From: Arctopsyche grandis
Taxonomy: Eukaryota > Arthropoda > Insecta > Trichoptera > Hydropsychidae
Reading direction: 5' to 3'
Assembly: GCF_051622035.1 (NCBI RefSeq)
Contig: NC_135364.1
Location: 26,900,501 to 26,964,500 of the forward strand
Length of the DNA: 64,000 nt
Part shown: piece by piece, positions 56,501 to 64,000 of the stretch
How positions within the stretch are numbered: the stretch's first letter is position 1
Layout: each line of letters begins with the position of its first letter
Made by a program: the position numbers and the translations under genes
The notes under the pieces: generated by a model
Databases searched by the model: none
What the model was told of the DNA's origin: nothing
The model's input: only the letters and a program-made list of their open reading frames with translations

Positions 56501-59500
56501 AATCTCCTTTTTTTCAACATATATTTTATTAAGGCAGTACGAGCAATTGTCAATGTGAGCGTCCACATATGAAAGGGAGCAATCATCATTGTTATGCACA
56601 GATGAAAAATATTCCGAAAACAACTCACACATATCTAAGCCAGATGAGGCACAAATCTTATTAAATTTTTAAGTTTCGGGCAAAGAATTACCCTTGCATG
56701 TTCAGAGAAATGCGGGATTCAGTATAGGACAAGTAGTCAGTATGGCATTTGGACAACAGTCTCTTGGAGCGAGTTCTTAATAATGCAAAGGTGTCGTAAT
56801 CACTGGGATTACCAAAGACTTTGTACCTTTTATGTACTTTGGCTTTCTCCTTGAGACATTTCACCAATGATTTACTGAACCAGATTGGATATCGGCCAGT
56901 GTCAGATACAATTTTCTTTGTAGGTGTATTGTCACCAATAATACTATATAATGTGTTGTAGAATACACTGACCGATTCATTAATGCTCAAATTATTAAAA
57001 AGATCAGACCAATCTATTAATGATAAATTAGTTCTGCAATTACCAAAATTACATCTTCTGTAATTCAGTACAATGTTAGGCATAGAATCTATTAAGTTTC
57101 TTAAAATGTCGATGGGGAAGTCTTCATACCATACTTTTTCAATGGTCTCTTTTAATGATTGATGGCTAGACACATTTGTTTTACTAATCCTATATTTAAT
57201 AGCCATCCATAAATTTTCAATTGGGTTTAAATCGGGACTATTCCAGGCCATGTTAATGTCTTTACACCCAATTCCTGCAAATAAACCCGAACCTAAAAAA
57301 AAGTAACAAAAATATTTCAGTTTTTTGATCGAAATATTATTAATTACATTCAATATCATTAAATAAAATTAATACTCACTAATTTAGCTCGATGACAAGG
57401 GGCAGAGTCATCTTGGGATATGACATCATCAGAATTTGAAAGATGGTTTTCCATTGATGGGATAAAACTTTTTTCTAGAATTTTTATATATGCTATTCCG
57501 TTAATGGAACCTTGCAGAAACTGTATTAGACCAATTCCATAATAAGAAAAACATCCCCAAACCATGTGGCTTGGTGATGCTTCACTGTCTTCAGGGTACA
57601 CTTTTGGTCGAATCTTTCTCCAACTTTTCTTCGAACATACAGAAAACCATCGGAGCTGAAGAGGTTGAATTTCGACTCATCAGAAAATATCACTTGTCGC
57701 CAATCCGATGTCGTCCAATTTTCGTGATATTTCGACCACTCTAATCGGTTTTTCATCATTTTCTTCGTAAGTGATGGGTTTTTCGCAGGTTTACGAGCGT
57801 ACAGTCTATGTAGCTTCTCTAAGTCGTCTTCTTAAGGTTACATCACTAATTTCAATTTAAAATTGATCCGAGATCTCTTTTCTTATCTCTACAGCAGTTT
57901 TGAACCGTGTCCGTAAAGATAATTGAGTTATCAGGCGATCTTGTCTCTCGGATGTGCATCTTTTCGGTCCTGTCCCCTTCTTACGAGCAAAAGTTCCAGA
58001 ATCCTTTTTATTTTTCATTATTCTTGACACAGTAGATACAGAACGTCCCATTTGTTGAGAAATTGATCGCAATAAATGTCCAGAGTCTTCCAAAGCCGCG
58101 ATTTTTATATTCTCCTCCAATGATAGTTGAGTGTATTTTTGCATGGTATTTTTATTTTCAATGATTTCGATCCGTAAACCTCAACAGCTCACACTAAACT
58201 GAACTCAAATCGTAGAAAACAATCATATGTAAAAGCCCCGATCGTTAAAAACCACACACCTAAAGGGACAATATTTTTATTGCCCAAAAATCGTAAAATC
58301 ACAAGTGTTCCGGTTTCCGAAACCGCGACGGTATAATCTGTGTCAATAAACCAAAAGGTTTCTGAGAAAAATATAAAAAACCTCTAGTACTACTTCCGGT
58401 TCAGGTAAAAATATAAGGGTATAAAATTTATAATTTCTATCGCATGTAAAAAAATTCGGTCCGATTCAGTTAGTGGTTTGGGAGATAATTTAATTCAAAA
58501 ACTTAAAAAAAGAGCACACCTACATACATATAAGGGGAGGTACCATTTCCGGTCAACTTAAAAATTTGAAATAAATTTACGTTTAATCGATAAGAATTTC
58601 AGTGACCGATACTAAGTTTCAGTTCAATAGGACTAACAGTGTTCAAAAAATTCCCAAAATACACACACACATAAACACACATTTTTTCTAGATCATGAAA
58701 ACGTGATCAGTTATCGATTCTGAGTTCGTATCAGTCAAATTTTCGCATGATCACCAAACTTCATCTATTGTTACTATGTACATAGATAAAGTAAAAACTT
58801 ACGAAGCACCATATTATATCTTTCTTGTATTTGAATGCACAGACTTAATTATCTAAAAGCATGCTTAAATATATCAACAATTAAACTATTTTGAAGCTTA
58901 ATATATAATTGAAATGCAGGTAGAGAACAAGCGGAATTGACCGGAGCCCGTCTTAAAGAGTTAGGTTATAAATGGGACCGCATGGAACGATCCACAATGA
59001 CCCGTGCCCAAGAAACGGCCAAACTGATAGCCCAGTATTTAGATCCGGAACTGAAGTTCCGAGATTGCAGCTTATTAGAGGAGGGAACGCCGGTTCCTCC
59101 AGAGCCACCCATCGACCGCTGGAAAACAGAACCTTGTGTAAAACGACTACCCTGATAAATAAAATACACTTTATATTATGAAAATAATACATCAACCGAT
59201 TCATTAATGCCGTTTGAAATATCCAGGAATTCTTTCAAGACGGTGCCAGGATTGAGGCAGCTTTCCGGAAGCATTTCCACCGAGCTAAGCCGTCTCAGAC
59301 GGATGATACGTTCACGCTGGTCGTCTGCCACGCTAATGTAATTCGCTACTTCGTATGCAGGTGCGTCTTTTAGTATTATGTATCATCGCACTCCATTCTT
59401 ATTTGCATTTGAATGTTTCGATTGATCTGTTTCAGAGCTATGCAGTTCCCGCCCGAGGCTTGGTTGAGAATCTCTCTGAGTCACGCGTCTATAACGTGGT

Positions 59501-59592
59501 TGTCCATCTTGCCCAACGGCCATGTGATCCTTCGAAGTCTCTGCGATACCGGCCATATGGAGCCGAGATGTATTACCTCCAATAGTAATTGA
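44578..59592 (+). CDS. PGAM5: PGAM5 mitochondrial serine/threonine phosphatase
   Basis: Histidine-type phosphatase of the mitochondrial membrane that dephosphorylates protein partners and takes part in mitophagy and stress signalling. Exons 44578-44753, 44845-45020, 58920-59137, 59227-59360 and 59436-59592 join in phase to 286 residues (human 289). The N-terminal membrane helix is about 9-30; the multimerisation motif WDFNWD is exactly at 53-58; the catalytic LIRHG has His99; the second catalytic His225 is in [21 protein letters not shown] and [11 protein letters not shown] are further family motifs. Intron 2 is 13.9 kb and holds several retrotransposons including an intact BEL element on the same strand. 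A minisatellite lies within 100 bp upstream of the ATG. The exon 3 donor is TGT|GTAAAA; reading through it would stop after five residues. Confidence 0.95.
45360..46798 (-). pseudogene. Jockey-like LINE reverse transcriptase, 5'-truncated
   Basis: Minus-strand frame 46704-45565 covers most of a Jockey-clade reverse transcriptase: [64 protein letters not shown], the catalytic QYADDTAIL, and [18 protein letters not shown]. The upstream part ([12 protein letters not shown]) is in another frame, so a frameshift lies near 46690. The A-rich tail of another LINE abuts it at 46798. A G/C homopolymer of about 16 (46351) lies inside the frame. In PGAM5 intron 2. Confidence 0.88.
48034..48264 (+). repeat. 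5' LTR of BEL element
   Basis: Starts TGTTCCGACTTTTGTAATGA and ends AAGTCTTTTCCA. AATAAA-like AATAAACTAC at 48228 is the likely polyadenylation signal. Short for a BEL/Pao LTR. Confidence 0.93.
48795..49320 (+). repeat. ~126-bp tandem repeats with poly(C) tracts in BEL leader
   Basis: CTTGTAGCCCCAAAGTGG recurs at about 48804, 48930, 49056, 49182 and 49291. Three complete units, a fourth partly diverged and a fifth short, each with CGGTAGATCTTTGTTTC and (in the first three) a run of 12-15 C. Position is the untranslated leader between the 5' LTR and the Gag-Pol start. Confidence 0.9.
49522..54783 (+). CDS. BEL/Pao Gag-Pol polyprotein, intact, 1753 aa
   Basis: Domains in order: N-terminal Gag with the DUF1759-like region (about 165-330, [15 protein letters not shown]); zinc knuckles from about 369 ([13 protein letters not shown]) and [14 protein letters not shown]; an A16-type aspartic protease, active site LLDSGS near 484; reverse transcriptase with [10 protein letters not shown] (about 810) and YVDD at 887-890; RNase H with FCDAS (Asp near 1061) and WTDST (near 1135); integrase with an HHCC finger (CVIC near 1395) and catalytic Asp in GIDFAGP (about 1430), Asp in YSDNATNF (about 1496) and Glu in LWEAAV (about 1549); C-terminal DUF5641-like region. 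All catalytic residues that I can see are present. No envelope frame. Confidence 0.95.
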   Translation: MSSAENEVIEASTSQSHKGRNPTRDVEPIRDRSSSRIHQTRSQTQSIKTLAKENKVEVTMTSIELRYSGAFKRLQEKIDRISEINEGQYQFIEKAYDYLQKLHYEYLDNITDIEQADQIDEEFYIITMTIQNLKAALERQSIQDCKLKVEQATIKFARDKLPTLTIPTFQGDPSEWQSFQQAFKNIIGNKTEYSNVTKLQYLHQSLIGPALAAVSGLDISSDNYEIAWSILDKQYNLPRLNLKTRINSLCDLKLITRESHIELRNLLNQVTVCIKNIESLGYAREILDPWVTCLVLRKLPFNIVRDWEISLVSREMPPYESLETFLQNRCNVLQSTASVTTVKEFPHSRQRIMRTHVANKNPSSKVNACAFCRNNHFIGKCDKFKAKSSMERNEFVKSNNMCFKCLNSSHKITNCKSNYNCLRCKQNHHTLLHQDDTFSSNNTGRKSINAHSTHFSQREIILPTVQVDIITSNGTVAKGRTLLDSGSQVNYVTTSFAKKNNFKLEKISQKIVGIANQESSIRHITKVTIRSSTTNYSTKVLCLVLPEITGEIPTVKLDQQLISIPAGIKLSDPLWNKPTPIDLLLGAEICVHAMKAGTIQLGKGMPILKDTEFGWTIVGPYPEVNNAPGKSHIGLSQLDSHIQNFWMIDQVPMVKHQSLEEKRCEEHFQAHTSRDKNGRFCVALPYKNSPVVLGSSLHIAEKRHKTLERRFLANNNLKMEYNKVLEEYINLGHMSECEPPEAHEVHCYLPHHVVVKESSLTTKYRVVFDASAKTTSNISLNNILMVGPSVQSDLLSLLLNFRLHKYVITADIKQMYRQIQIAEKNKNVQRIIWRTDPQSKFKHYKLNTVTFGTASAPFLATRCLNQLAEENRNKYPIASKVIERDFYVDDLLTGTNTIEAGKLLKVQLETILLSAGMPLSKWTSNNSDIITDVKADDCSDFNFSNESHKTLGLFWKPREDVFVFKVQTEVETENITKRNFLSVISQIFDPLGLLSPLLINYKILMQSVWQQTIGWDEFIPQTIFKKWKDCQLSNTVMKLYKIPRLIILNNVINIQAHGFCDASEKAYGACIYVKCTDQLGNSKCHLVCSRSRVAPLSFVTIPRLELCSAMLLSKLMKSTIDQLTIHINEKYYWTDSTVALHWIRGESCKWTTFVANRVAEIQSISQPIEWYHVSSTDNPADLISRGTQPSELNHNSLWWDGPSWLKLDESRWPRRPPEITIDLPERRVVTNATLVRENNWIDKHSHLPRLLRVLSYVRRPLRNKQLNVKENNEPSALELKDALNNLIRLSQMESFPLEYRLLSKGHPIPSSSKLAKLSPLFHENLICVGSRLPLGTTLSTSPIILSNKHKLTHMIVRDAHLKYIHLGTQALLSLLRQTYWPLAGHNTVKGVVRSCVICFRNKPLSHNRLMGLLPLERTTANFPFSHVGIDFAGPFPVKSGCNKNSKIIKGYVCVFVCFSSKAVHLELVGDLTSSNFLNCLRRFVARRGRPNTIYSDNATNFVGASRELVNLVKLIYERPHEEKLLRYVASEGIRWKFNPPRAPHMGGLWEAAVKSMKIHLNKVLKATTLNFESFCTVLTQIEACMNSRPLSPLSSDPLDLLPLTPGHFLIGRSLLALPMEVKYNTNVHANLLQIQLTTAAFWKRWSAEYLHSLQLRHKWKKDSSNNLSVGQMVLLKEEHMLPTRWVLGRITKLYPGPDGRVRVVDVFTASGEFRRSSHLVAPLPILPQGPLDRKEDQQEGGETAASIPSTSVA
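54784..55820 (+). other. BEL 3' untranslated region, about 1 kb
   Basis: AT-rich, no open frame of note between the Gag-Pol stop and the 3' LTR. I do not see an envelope gene. The length is unusual for a BEL element. Confidence 0.6.
55821..56051 (+). repeat. 3' LTR of BEL element
   Basis: Identical to 48034-48264. Followed by the duplicated ATTGC. Confidence 0.93.
57059..58150 (-). pseudogene. Tc1-like transposase pseudogene with an apparent intron
   Basis: Minus strand, several frames: N-terminal helix-turn-helix ([31 protein letters not shown]), then [14 protein letters not shown] (first catalytic Asp context), [27 protein letters not shown] (second Asp), and [16 protein letters not shown] (Glu). 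Frameshifts separate the parts and the first reading part ends at 57857. Between CHRAKL and [12 protein letters not shown] lies an 87-bp stretch (57293-57379) with GTGAGT at one end and T-rich AG at the other. Truncated after VLNYR at 57059 where a LINE begins. No intact terminal repeats seen. Confidence 0.82.
58151..58919. other. PGAM5 intron 2, right part
   Basis: AT-rich, some simple CACACA runs (58658-58690), no coding sequence. A portion around 58340-58560 (CCGGTTCAGGTAAAAATATA and similar) looks like old transposon sequence but I cannot classify it. Confidence 0.35.
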
Positions 59593-59945
59593 TATTGTGT
59601 TCGTATGAAAATTCGTATGTCCGATATGCAAAATCATCGTATATGAAAGGGAGAAGGCCCCGGGGTGCCGGAGGCATCGGGGGCGCTGGGGACGCTAGAG
59701 CCCCTGGCGTCGGAGGCGCCAGGGGCGCTGGGGGCAAAGGCCCCGGGGTGCCAAAGGCAACGGGGGCGCTGGGAGCGAAGGCGTCAGGGCGTCGGCGATG
59801 CACAAAACGTAATTCATAATTCGTAATTTGTAATTTCTAATTCATGCATCAATTTCTTTTCGAAACCAGTCGTTTCTATTTCTTATTATTCGTGTTTCAA
59901 TTCCTTTACGAAACCACCCGTTGAAATCAACGGGCATAACACTAG
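59593..59945 (+). mobile_element. Helitron 3' part with GC-rich minisatellite, after PGAM5 stop
   Basis: 59645-59800 is a GC-rich array built on GGGGCGCTGGG / GGCGCC units. Downstream, the hairpin CCCGTTGAAATCAACGGG (59917-59934) and ending CTAG before T (59942-59946) form a Helitron 3' end. The array begins right after the PGAM5 stop, so it probably lies in the PGAM5 3' UTR. Confidence 0.6.
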
Positions 59946-60405
59946 TATAATAATAAAGATACTGCCATGTATTAAGCTGTTTATGTATTTATTGTATAGC
60001 AAATATTTTTTAATCTATTATTAGATAAACGGAATTGCTAGTTTTCAAATTTGTGATTTTTTACACGCTCAAGTGTTTATTTGAGTATTAAAATTATTGT
60101 AATCGGTGCAAATTATTTGTAAATACAGTGTAAATTAAATATTTTTTTATTTTTAATAAATAATAAAATTACTGTTAAATCTTGTTTTTATTAAAAATAT
60201 TAATTGATTGAGACTTTTATATACAAATTGAATGTATGGAGACTTCTTTACAGGTGCATTATATGAATCCGGAATCTCTTTACAGAAGATGACTTATTTT
60301 ATGACGAGAATAATTTAAACGTCCATTTTATAAAATAAGTGCATTTAAAAAAAAATTGTACATTAAAAAAAGTTTCTGTTCAATAGCAAAAATTTGTGTG
60401 CATTT
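59946..60405. other. Intergenic, no recognised feature
   Basis: AT-rich. Several AATAAA/AATAAT (59950, 60165) could end the PGAM5 transcript. Confidence 0.35.
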
Positions 60406-60888
60406 CTAAGGCCTGTCGCACACTCGGCCACTCGCCACAGCCACCGGTGGCGGCCACAAGCTGCGGAATACATTTCTCATAGAGTTTGTATGGGACGCGC
60501 GCAAACACAACTACTCGCCACAAGCTACGGCAGTGGCGGGCTCTCACAGCTAGTGGTCGCCACTCGCCACTTTTTTTCCCGCGCAAACACGGCGACGCGC
60601 CACTCGACGCGCCGCACGGTAAAATCGATCGCGCATCATGGAATTGCGCACCGTGGATATTGGATGTATCCAATAACGGCGATGTCGTAGTCGTCGTATG
60701 CGACGTCTTCGTATTATCAACAGCGCGATGAGTGCTTTCGAGTCGGAGTCCATATTTCAACTACACTCTGGAGCTGCGCTCGCGAAAAGTGGCCGCCACC
60801 GGTGGCTGCGCCCGGCCACCGGTGGCGGTCACCAGTAGCGAACAAAAGTGGCCGTGTTTGCGACAGGCTGTGGCTGTGTTTGCGTTAA
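60406..60888. mobile_element. GC-rich inverted-repeat element
   Basis: Ends GGCCTGTCGCACACTCGGCC and its reverse complement GGCCGTGTTTGCGACAGGCT with further inverted CCACCGGTGGCGG blocks (60440-60455, 60795-60835). Moderately sized non-coding DNA transposon; no target duplication found. Frames here are by-products of its GC content. Confidence 0.6.
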
Positions 60889-61480
60889 CTCTCCCAGAGA
60901 GAGAGTTGTATTCCCGCGTAAAAACGTTGTGTCACATAGTGTAATTGAAATATTGTTCTGTTACATGCATATAAAAATAGTGTACATAAAAATGACATTC
61001 AGTGAAATATTTAATATCGACCAAAATATGTAATATTATAGGTACGAAAAATTCATCTTACTCGCTAATATACATATATATATATATAAGGAAGAGTAAT
61101 ATGTAATAGGCCATTTAATTTTTGTAATGATCTATAGCGATTGTTCTTGAGTTATTTATCGATTTAACGTGAATATTATAACTTGTTCCATCGTTGGTTG
61201 ATATTGAAAATGTATAATAAATATTAATCAACGTTAAAATGATGTATCATTAATGATTCTTACATTTATAGCAAATGTGATATGTTTTAAAATATACAGA
61301 TATTTCAAAATTTTTGATAATCCGCAGTTTTATTAAGGATTGAGAATGATTATACATACATGATGTCTTTATTTGACCAAGTTTCCTTTTTCTAAAATTG
61401 ATAAGTGTACTTAGTTTACCGCTATTGTGCATTTTCTGTTTACTGAAGTAAACTTTTTTAAAAATTTTCTATTTACCAAA
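60889..61480. other. Intergenic, no recognised feature
   Basis: AT-rich sequence without coding potential. Confidence 0.4.
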
Positions 61481-61690
61481 CTAAATTTATTATTATTTAT
61501 TTATTATTATAATTATTATTATTATTTATTATCAGATATATTTATATATTTACTTATGTATTTATTTATTTATTTTTTGTTTACTATTTTTCAATACTTT
61601 TTTATTATCTATATATTATTTATATGGGCGTTGGGGATTGCACTATTTTCCTCATCGTCTGGAATAAAAGCTATTATTATTATTATTATT
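61481..61690 (+). repeat. LINE 3' end with ATT microsatellite
   Basis: TTATTATTATT-rich, then GATTGCACTATTTTCCTC and CGTCTGGAATAAAAGC followed by (ATT)n. Shares the final block with 30545-30600, so a LINE 3' end is likely. Confidence 0.45.
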
Positions 61691-61929
61691 ACTAAACCGC
61701 GAAGCTTCACTCGCCCCGTAAACCGGAAACTCTGCGTGTGAATGTGTGCGTTTCGCGCTTCGTGGCGATCCCCGTTTTTTGCAGGGAACTTCGCAACTGC
61801 CCGAAGTCCAGCGACGTAGCTAACATTGCGCAGAATGATACAAAGCATACGGCCCACTCTCGATATGAAACAATTTCATCGTACGCCACTGCTATACACT
61901 AAGTAGGCGTGTCAATAACAAATCAGGCG

Positions 61930-63465
61930 TGTAACCCCTCGAGTACGAAAATATTGCAGAAACGAGATCTTACTCTAAGTTTAGACGAAGCCACTTTGGT
62001 GTTTGATCGTATTGTAGGAATCTCGTCACCGAATTTAAACATCTATTCCGACGGAGGATACATTTCTCACGCTCAACTATTGACGTCATCTCGAGTCGAG
62101 AAACTTCCACCCTAACAAATCAAGCGGAACGACGCGAAGTCGAAAAACACCTGCATCCATTAAAGTGCAGGTGTACAAACAACAACTACATTGTAACCCA
62201 TTGAACAAACATCCAGACTCCTTGGAACAAAGGGCGATAAAAACTAAATCGAGTGGAATGACGCCACATATTCGAGAATATTCCACCCTAACAAATCAAG
62301 CGGAACGAATCGCATTTCTTGCCCACGAACCGCATACAGCGGACTAATATATAAACCCGCACAGCGAGCTCAACATCAGTCAACAACCAGCAGCAGATCA
62401 TGCTATACCAACAACCAGTCAGCTAGAAGCAGCCGACCAGCAATAGAGCCAGACTCACTCAACCTGCAACAACCAACATGGAAGAACCGCTCCAGAACAC
62501 AGCCGAATCCAGCCGCTTCGAGAACTTCCAGAACTTACCCGCTTCATCAACATAATATTATATTTTATACACTTGTATACCCGAACTATATAATAAAAAC
62601 AATTTATTCAAACAAACACAACCAGTGGCGTAGTGAAGGGGGGGGTCCAGGGGGTCTGGACCCCCCCTCTTGGCGGAGCGCAGTCGGGGGCAAAATATCC
62701 CACAAATTATCACAAATCCATGACAGATTTTTAGGACATAAACATATACTTGAAAATTTCAAATCTTTGCTTCCCGATGGAAAAAGCTCTCAACCATCAA
62801 GTATTTTAAAAAATAAGATAAAGACTTTGGGGGAAATTTACAACCAAAATATATTTTGTGGGCCTTGCATTCGAACTGGAGAGTTGGAAATGTGGTGGCA
62901 ATATATATGTAAGTACTAGTGAAAATCGACCAAAAAACGCACTAGCTGCAATTGCAATTTGCAATCCTTCAATATTCTCCAATATTCTCCAACATACTTC
63001 TAAAAATTCTAGCAACACTTCCGGTGACAACAGCCACAAGTGAACGGAGCTTTTCCACACGACGACGACTAAAAACATATTTAAGAAATACGATGTCGGA
63101 AAATCGACTAAATGGACTTGCTTTAATTAAATATTCATAGGGATATAAATGTTAGTGCAGAAAAAATATTAGATATGTTTACAATAAAGACGCGAAGATT
63201 GGATCTGTGAATTTCGTACTTTTTTAAAGTATTCATTATTTTTATTTTATTTGAATTTTGTTCATACCATATTTTTATTACGTATTTACTTTATTTTTAT
63301 ATGTCGTGATTTTATATTAATTAAATATAAATTATATAAATTATCTTGCCTTTTTTCCTGTCAACCCCCCCCCCCCCCTTTGACGAAATCCTGGCTACGC
63401 CACTGAACACAACAGTATTTCGTTAGGCTGGGATACGGTCAACACTACCCTACTACACGAATACT
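61930..63465 (+). mobile_element. Probable solo LTR interrupted by a hAT element
   Basis: TGTAACCCCTCGAGTACG at the left; TATATAAACCCGCACAGC (62349) as a TATA box; AATAAA at 62592; the sequence resumes after the hAT element with ACACAACAGTATTTCG and ACACTACCCTACTACA. Direct repeat TTCCACCCTAACAAATCAAG occurs twice (62105, 62280). The boundaries are guesses and there is no target duplication I can prove. Confidence 0.4.
62623..63405 (+). mobile_element. hAT element with transposase C-terminal fragment, 783 bp
   Basis: Inverted ends CAGTGGCGTAG and CTACGCCACTG-type, perfect 8-bp duplication AACACAAC (62615-62622, 63406-63413). 62860-63140 reads the hAT dimerisation region (ILATLPVTTATSERSFST, RRLKTYLRNTMSENRLNGLA) in two frames. 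Poly(G)/poly(C) runs occur near each end. Dead copy. Confidence 0.88.
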
Positions 63466-63534
63466 ACACGAATGTTAGTAAATTACGAAATTCAAACGAA
63501 GTAATAAAATCAGAACCGAACAAACTGGCCAGGA

Positions 63535-63600
63535 AGTGGGGAAAAATTTTTGCATCAGGGCCCAAAATTTCTAGCTACGCCACTGGCGCGAACAAAGTAA
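63535..63600 (-). mobile_element. hAT terminus fragment
   Basis: GCTACGCCACTG at 63574-63585 read in reverse is the CAGTGGCGTAGC terminus shared with 62623. No partner end in the window. Confidence 0.4.
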
Positions 63601-63765
63601 AAGAGGTTAGTAAAAAGATGTCACCACACTCGCTGATTCGAGGCGCGAGTTCACGCCGTTTTCGCACGCGAGTGAAGAGCCCGCTTTACATTTTTATACA
63701 CAATTTATGTCACGCGTATGTTTTCCCTACAATTTCATCCAAAGTTGGTCAAATTCCTCGACCTT

Positions 63766-63900
63766 TAAGAGGGCTGGACAGCAGCGCCTTGTCCATACAA
63801 ACGTACTATACTTCTCCATTCCTCAATTATGGCACTAGAGAAATTATTTTTTAATATGCTATGGATATCCACTATTGGGGTGCATTTATCGTTTTATTTT
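63766..63900 (+). mobile_element. Left arm of the TTAA palindromic element
   Basis: TTAAGAGGGCTGG then GCGCCTTGTCCATACAAACG and CTCAATTATGGCACTAGAG match the left arm of 5203-5497. The second arm is lost after about 63870; a TTAA precedes it. Confidence 0.75.
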
Positions 63901-64000
63901 TTTGATAAATTATTTTTTATAGGAGCTAGGAACCGCCAAACATCTATAAAATCGCCTTCTTTACACCCACGAAACGAGTAAAGCGTGCTTATTTAACGGT

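Larger units (their letters stand above)
46799..57058 (-). pseudogene. CR1/Jockey-like LINE, split in two by the BEL element
   Basis: Minus-strand pieces on both sides of the BEL element belong to one LINE. Upstream (56057-57040): [67 protein letters not shown], and [18 protein letters not shown]. Downstream (46799-48033): [43 protein letters not shown] and [16 protein letters not shown]. The A-rich 3' end is at 46799-46990. Several frameshifts; dead. The left end abuts a Tc1 transposase. Confidence 0.82.

Noticed and set aside
59573-59819. Pro/Gly/Ala-rich frames after PGAM5
   Set aside because: By-products of the GC-rich minisatellite.
60394-60944. Several overlapping open frames near 60.4-60.9 kb
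   Set aside because: They are on both strands in a GC-rich inverted-repeat element, with no recognisable domain.
1-64000. CRISPR array or bacterial operon
   Set aside because: No regularly spaced short repeats with unique spacers; introns and animal gene families show a eukaryotic nuclear sequence.

Overview
The window is AT-rich insect nuclear DNA. The coding genes are animal-type and split by short GT-AG introns. The spaces between and inside genes are filled with interspersed repeats typical of insects: tRNA-headed SINEs, Jockey-, CR1- and RTE-like LINEs, a BEL/Pao LTR element, Tc1, hAT, TTAA-type elements and Helitrons. A short CCTAA run near 27300 matches the usual insect telomere unit. 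I cannot fix the order from the sequence alone.

Six host genes can be read as spliced models. (1) CWC27, minus strand, 63-2705, a spliceosomal cyclophilin, cut by the left edge of the window. (2) A 703-residue two-pass membrane protein, plus strand, 17023-26764, 14 coding exons, resembling the N-terminal and middle domains of plant APD1-4 proteins but without a RING finger. (3) A TAL1/SCL-type bHLH factor (HLH3B-like), plus, 33967-38634, 3 coding exons. (4) A METTL25-like methyltransferase, minus, 38746-41142, 6 exons. (5) LTO1 (ORAOV1), minus, 41186-41701, 2 exons. (6) PGAM5, plus, 44578-59592, 5 exons, with a 13.9 kb second intron. Genes 3 to 5 are packed tightly: TAL1-like and METTL25-like end tail to tail 111 bp apart, and LTO1 ends only 43 nt before the METTL25-like ATG. 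The host genes have unrelated jobs (splicing, membrane, transcription, methylation, rRNA/Fe-S export, mitochondrial quality control); no operon-like pathway is implied.

The rest is a dense record of transposition. Many elements can be delimited exactly by target-site duplications (TSDs). 2.8-9.0 kb holds Helitrons, an LTR family with GTAT duplications, a 295-bp near-perfect TTAA palindrome, a MULE-like element with 9-bp TSDs and two foldbacks. 12.3-14.8 kb is a hAT-like element holding a Helitron holding three SINEs. 28.9-33.9 kb contains hAT elements nested in SINEs, including a 49-bp miniature. The 13.9 kb PGAM5 intron carries Jockey- and CR1-like LINE remains, a Tc1 pseudogene with an apparent intron, and an intact 8018-bp BEL/Pao element with identical LTRs. 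The last 5 kb holds a Helitron end, GC-rich repeats and a hAT element inside a probable LTR.

The best leads for something undescribed are the LTO1/METTL25-like overlap, the RING-less APD-like membrane protein, the SINE family with its constant tail, the poly(C) tandem repeats in the BEL leader, the 49-bp hAT miniature, and the intron in the Tc1 transposase. All identifications come from reading the sequence; no search was run.
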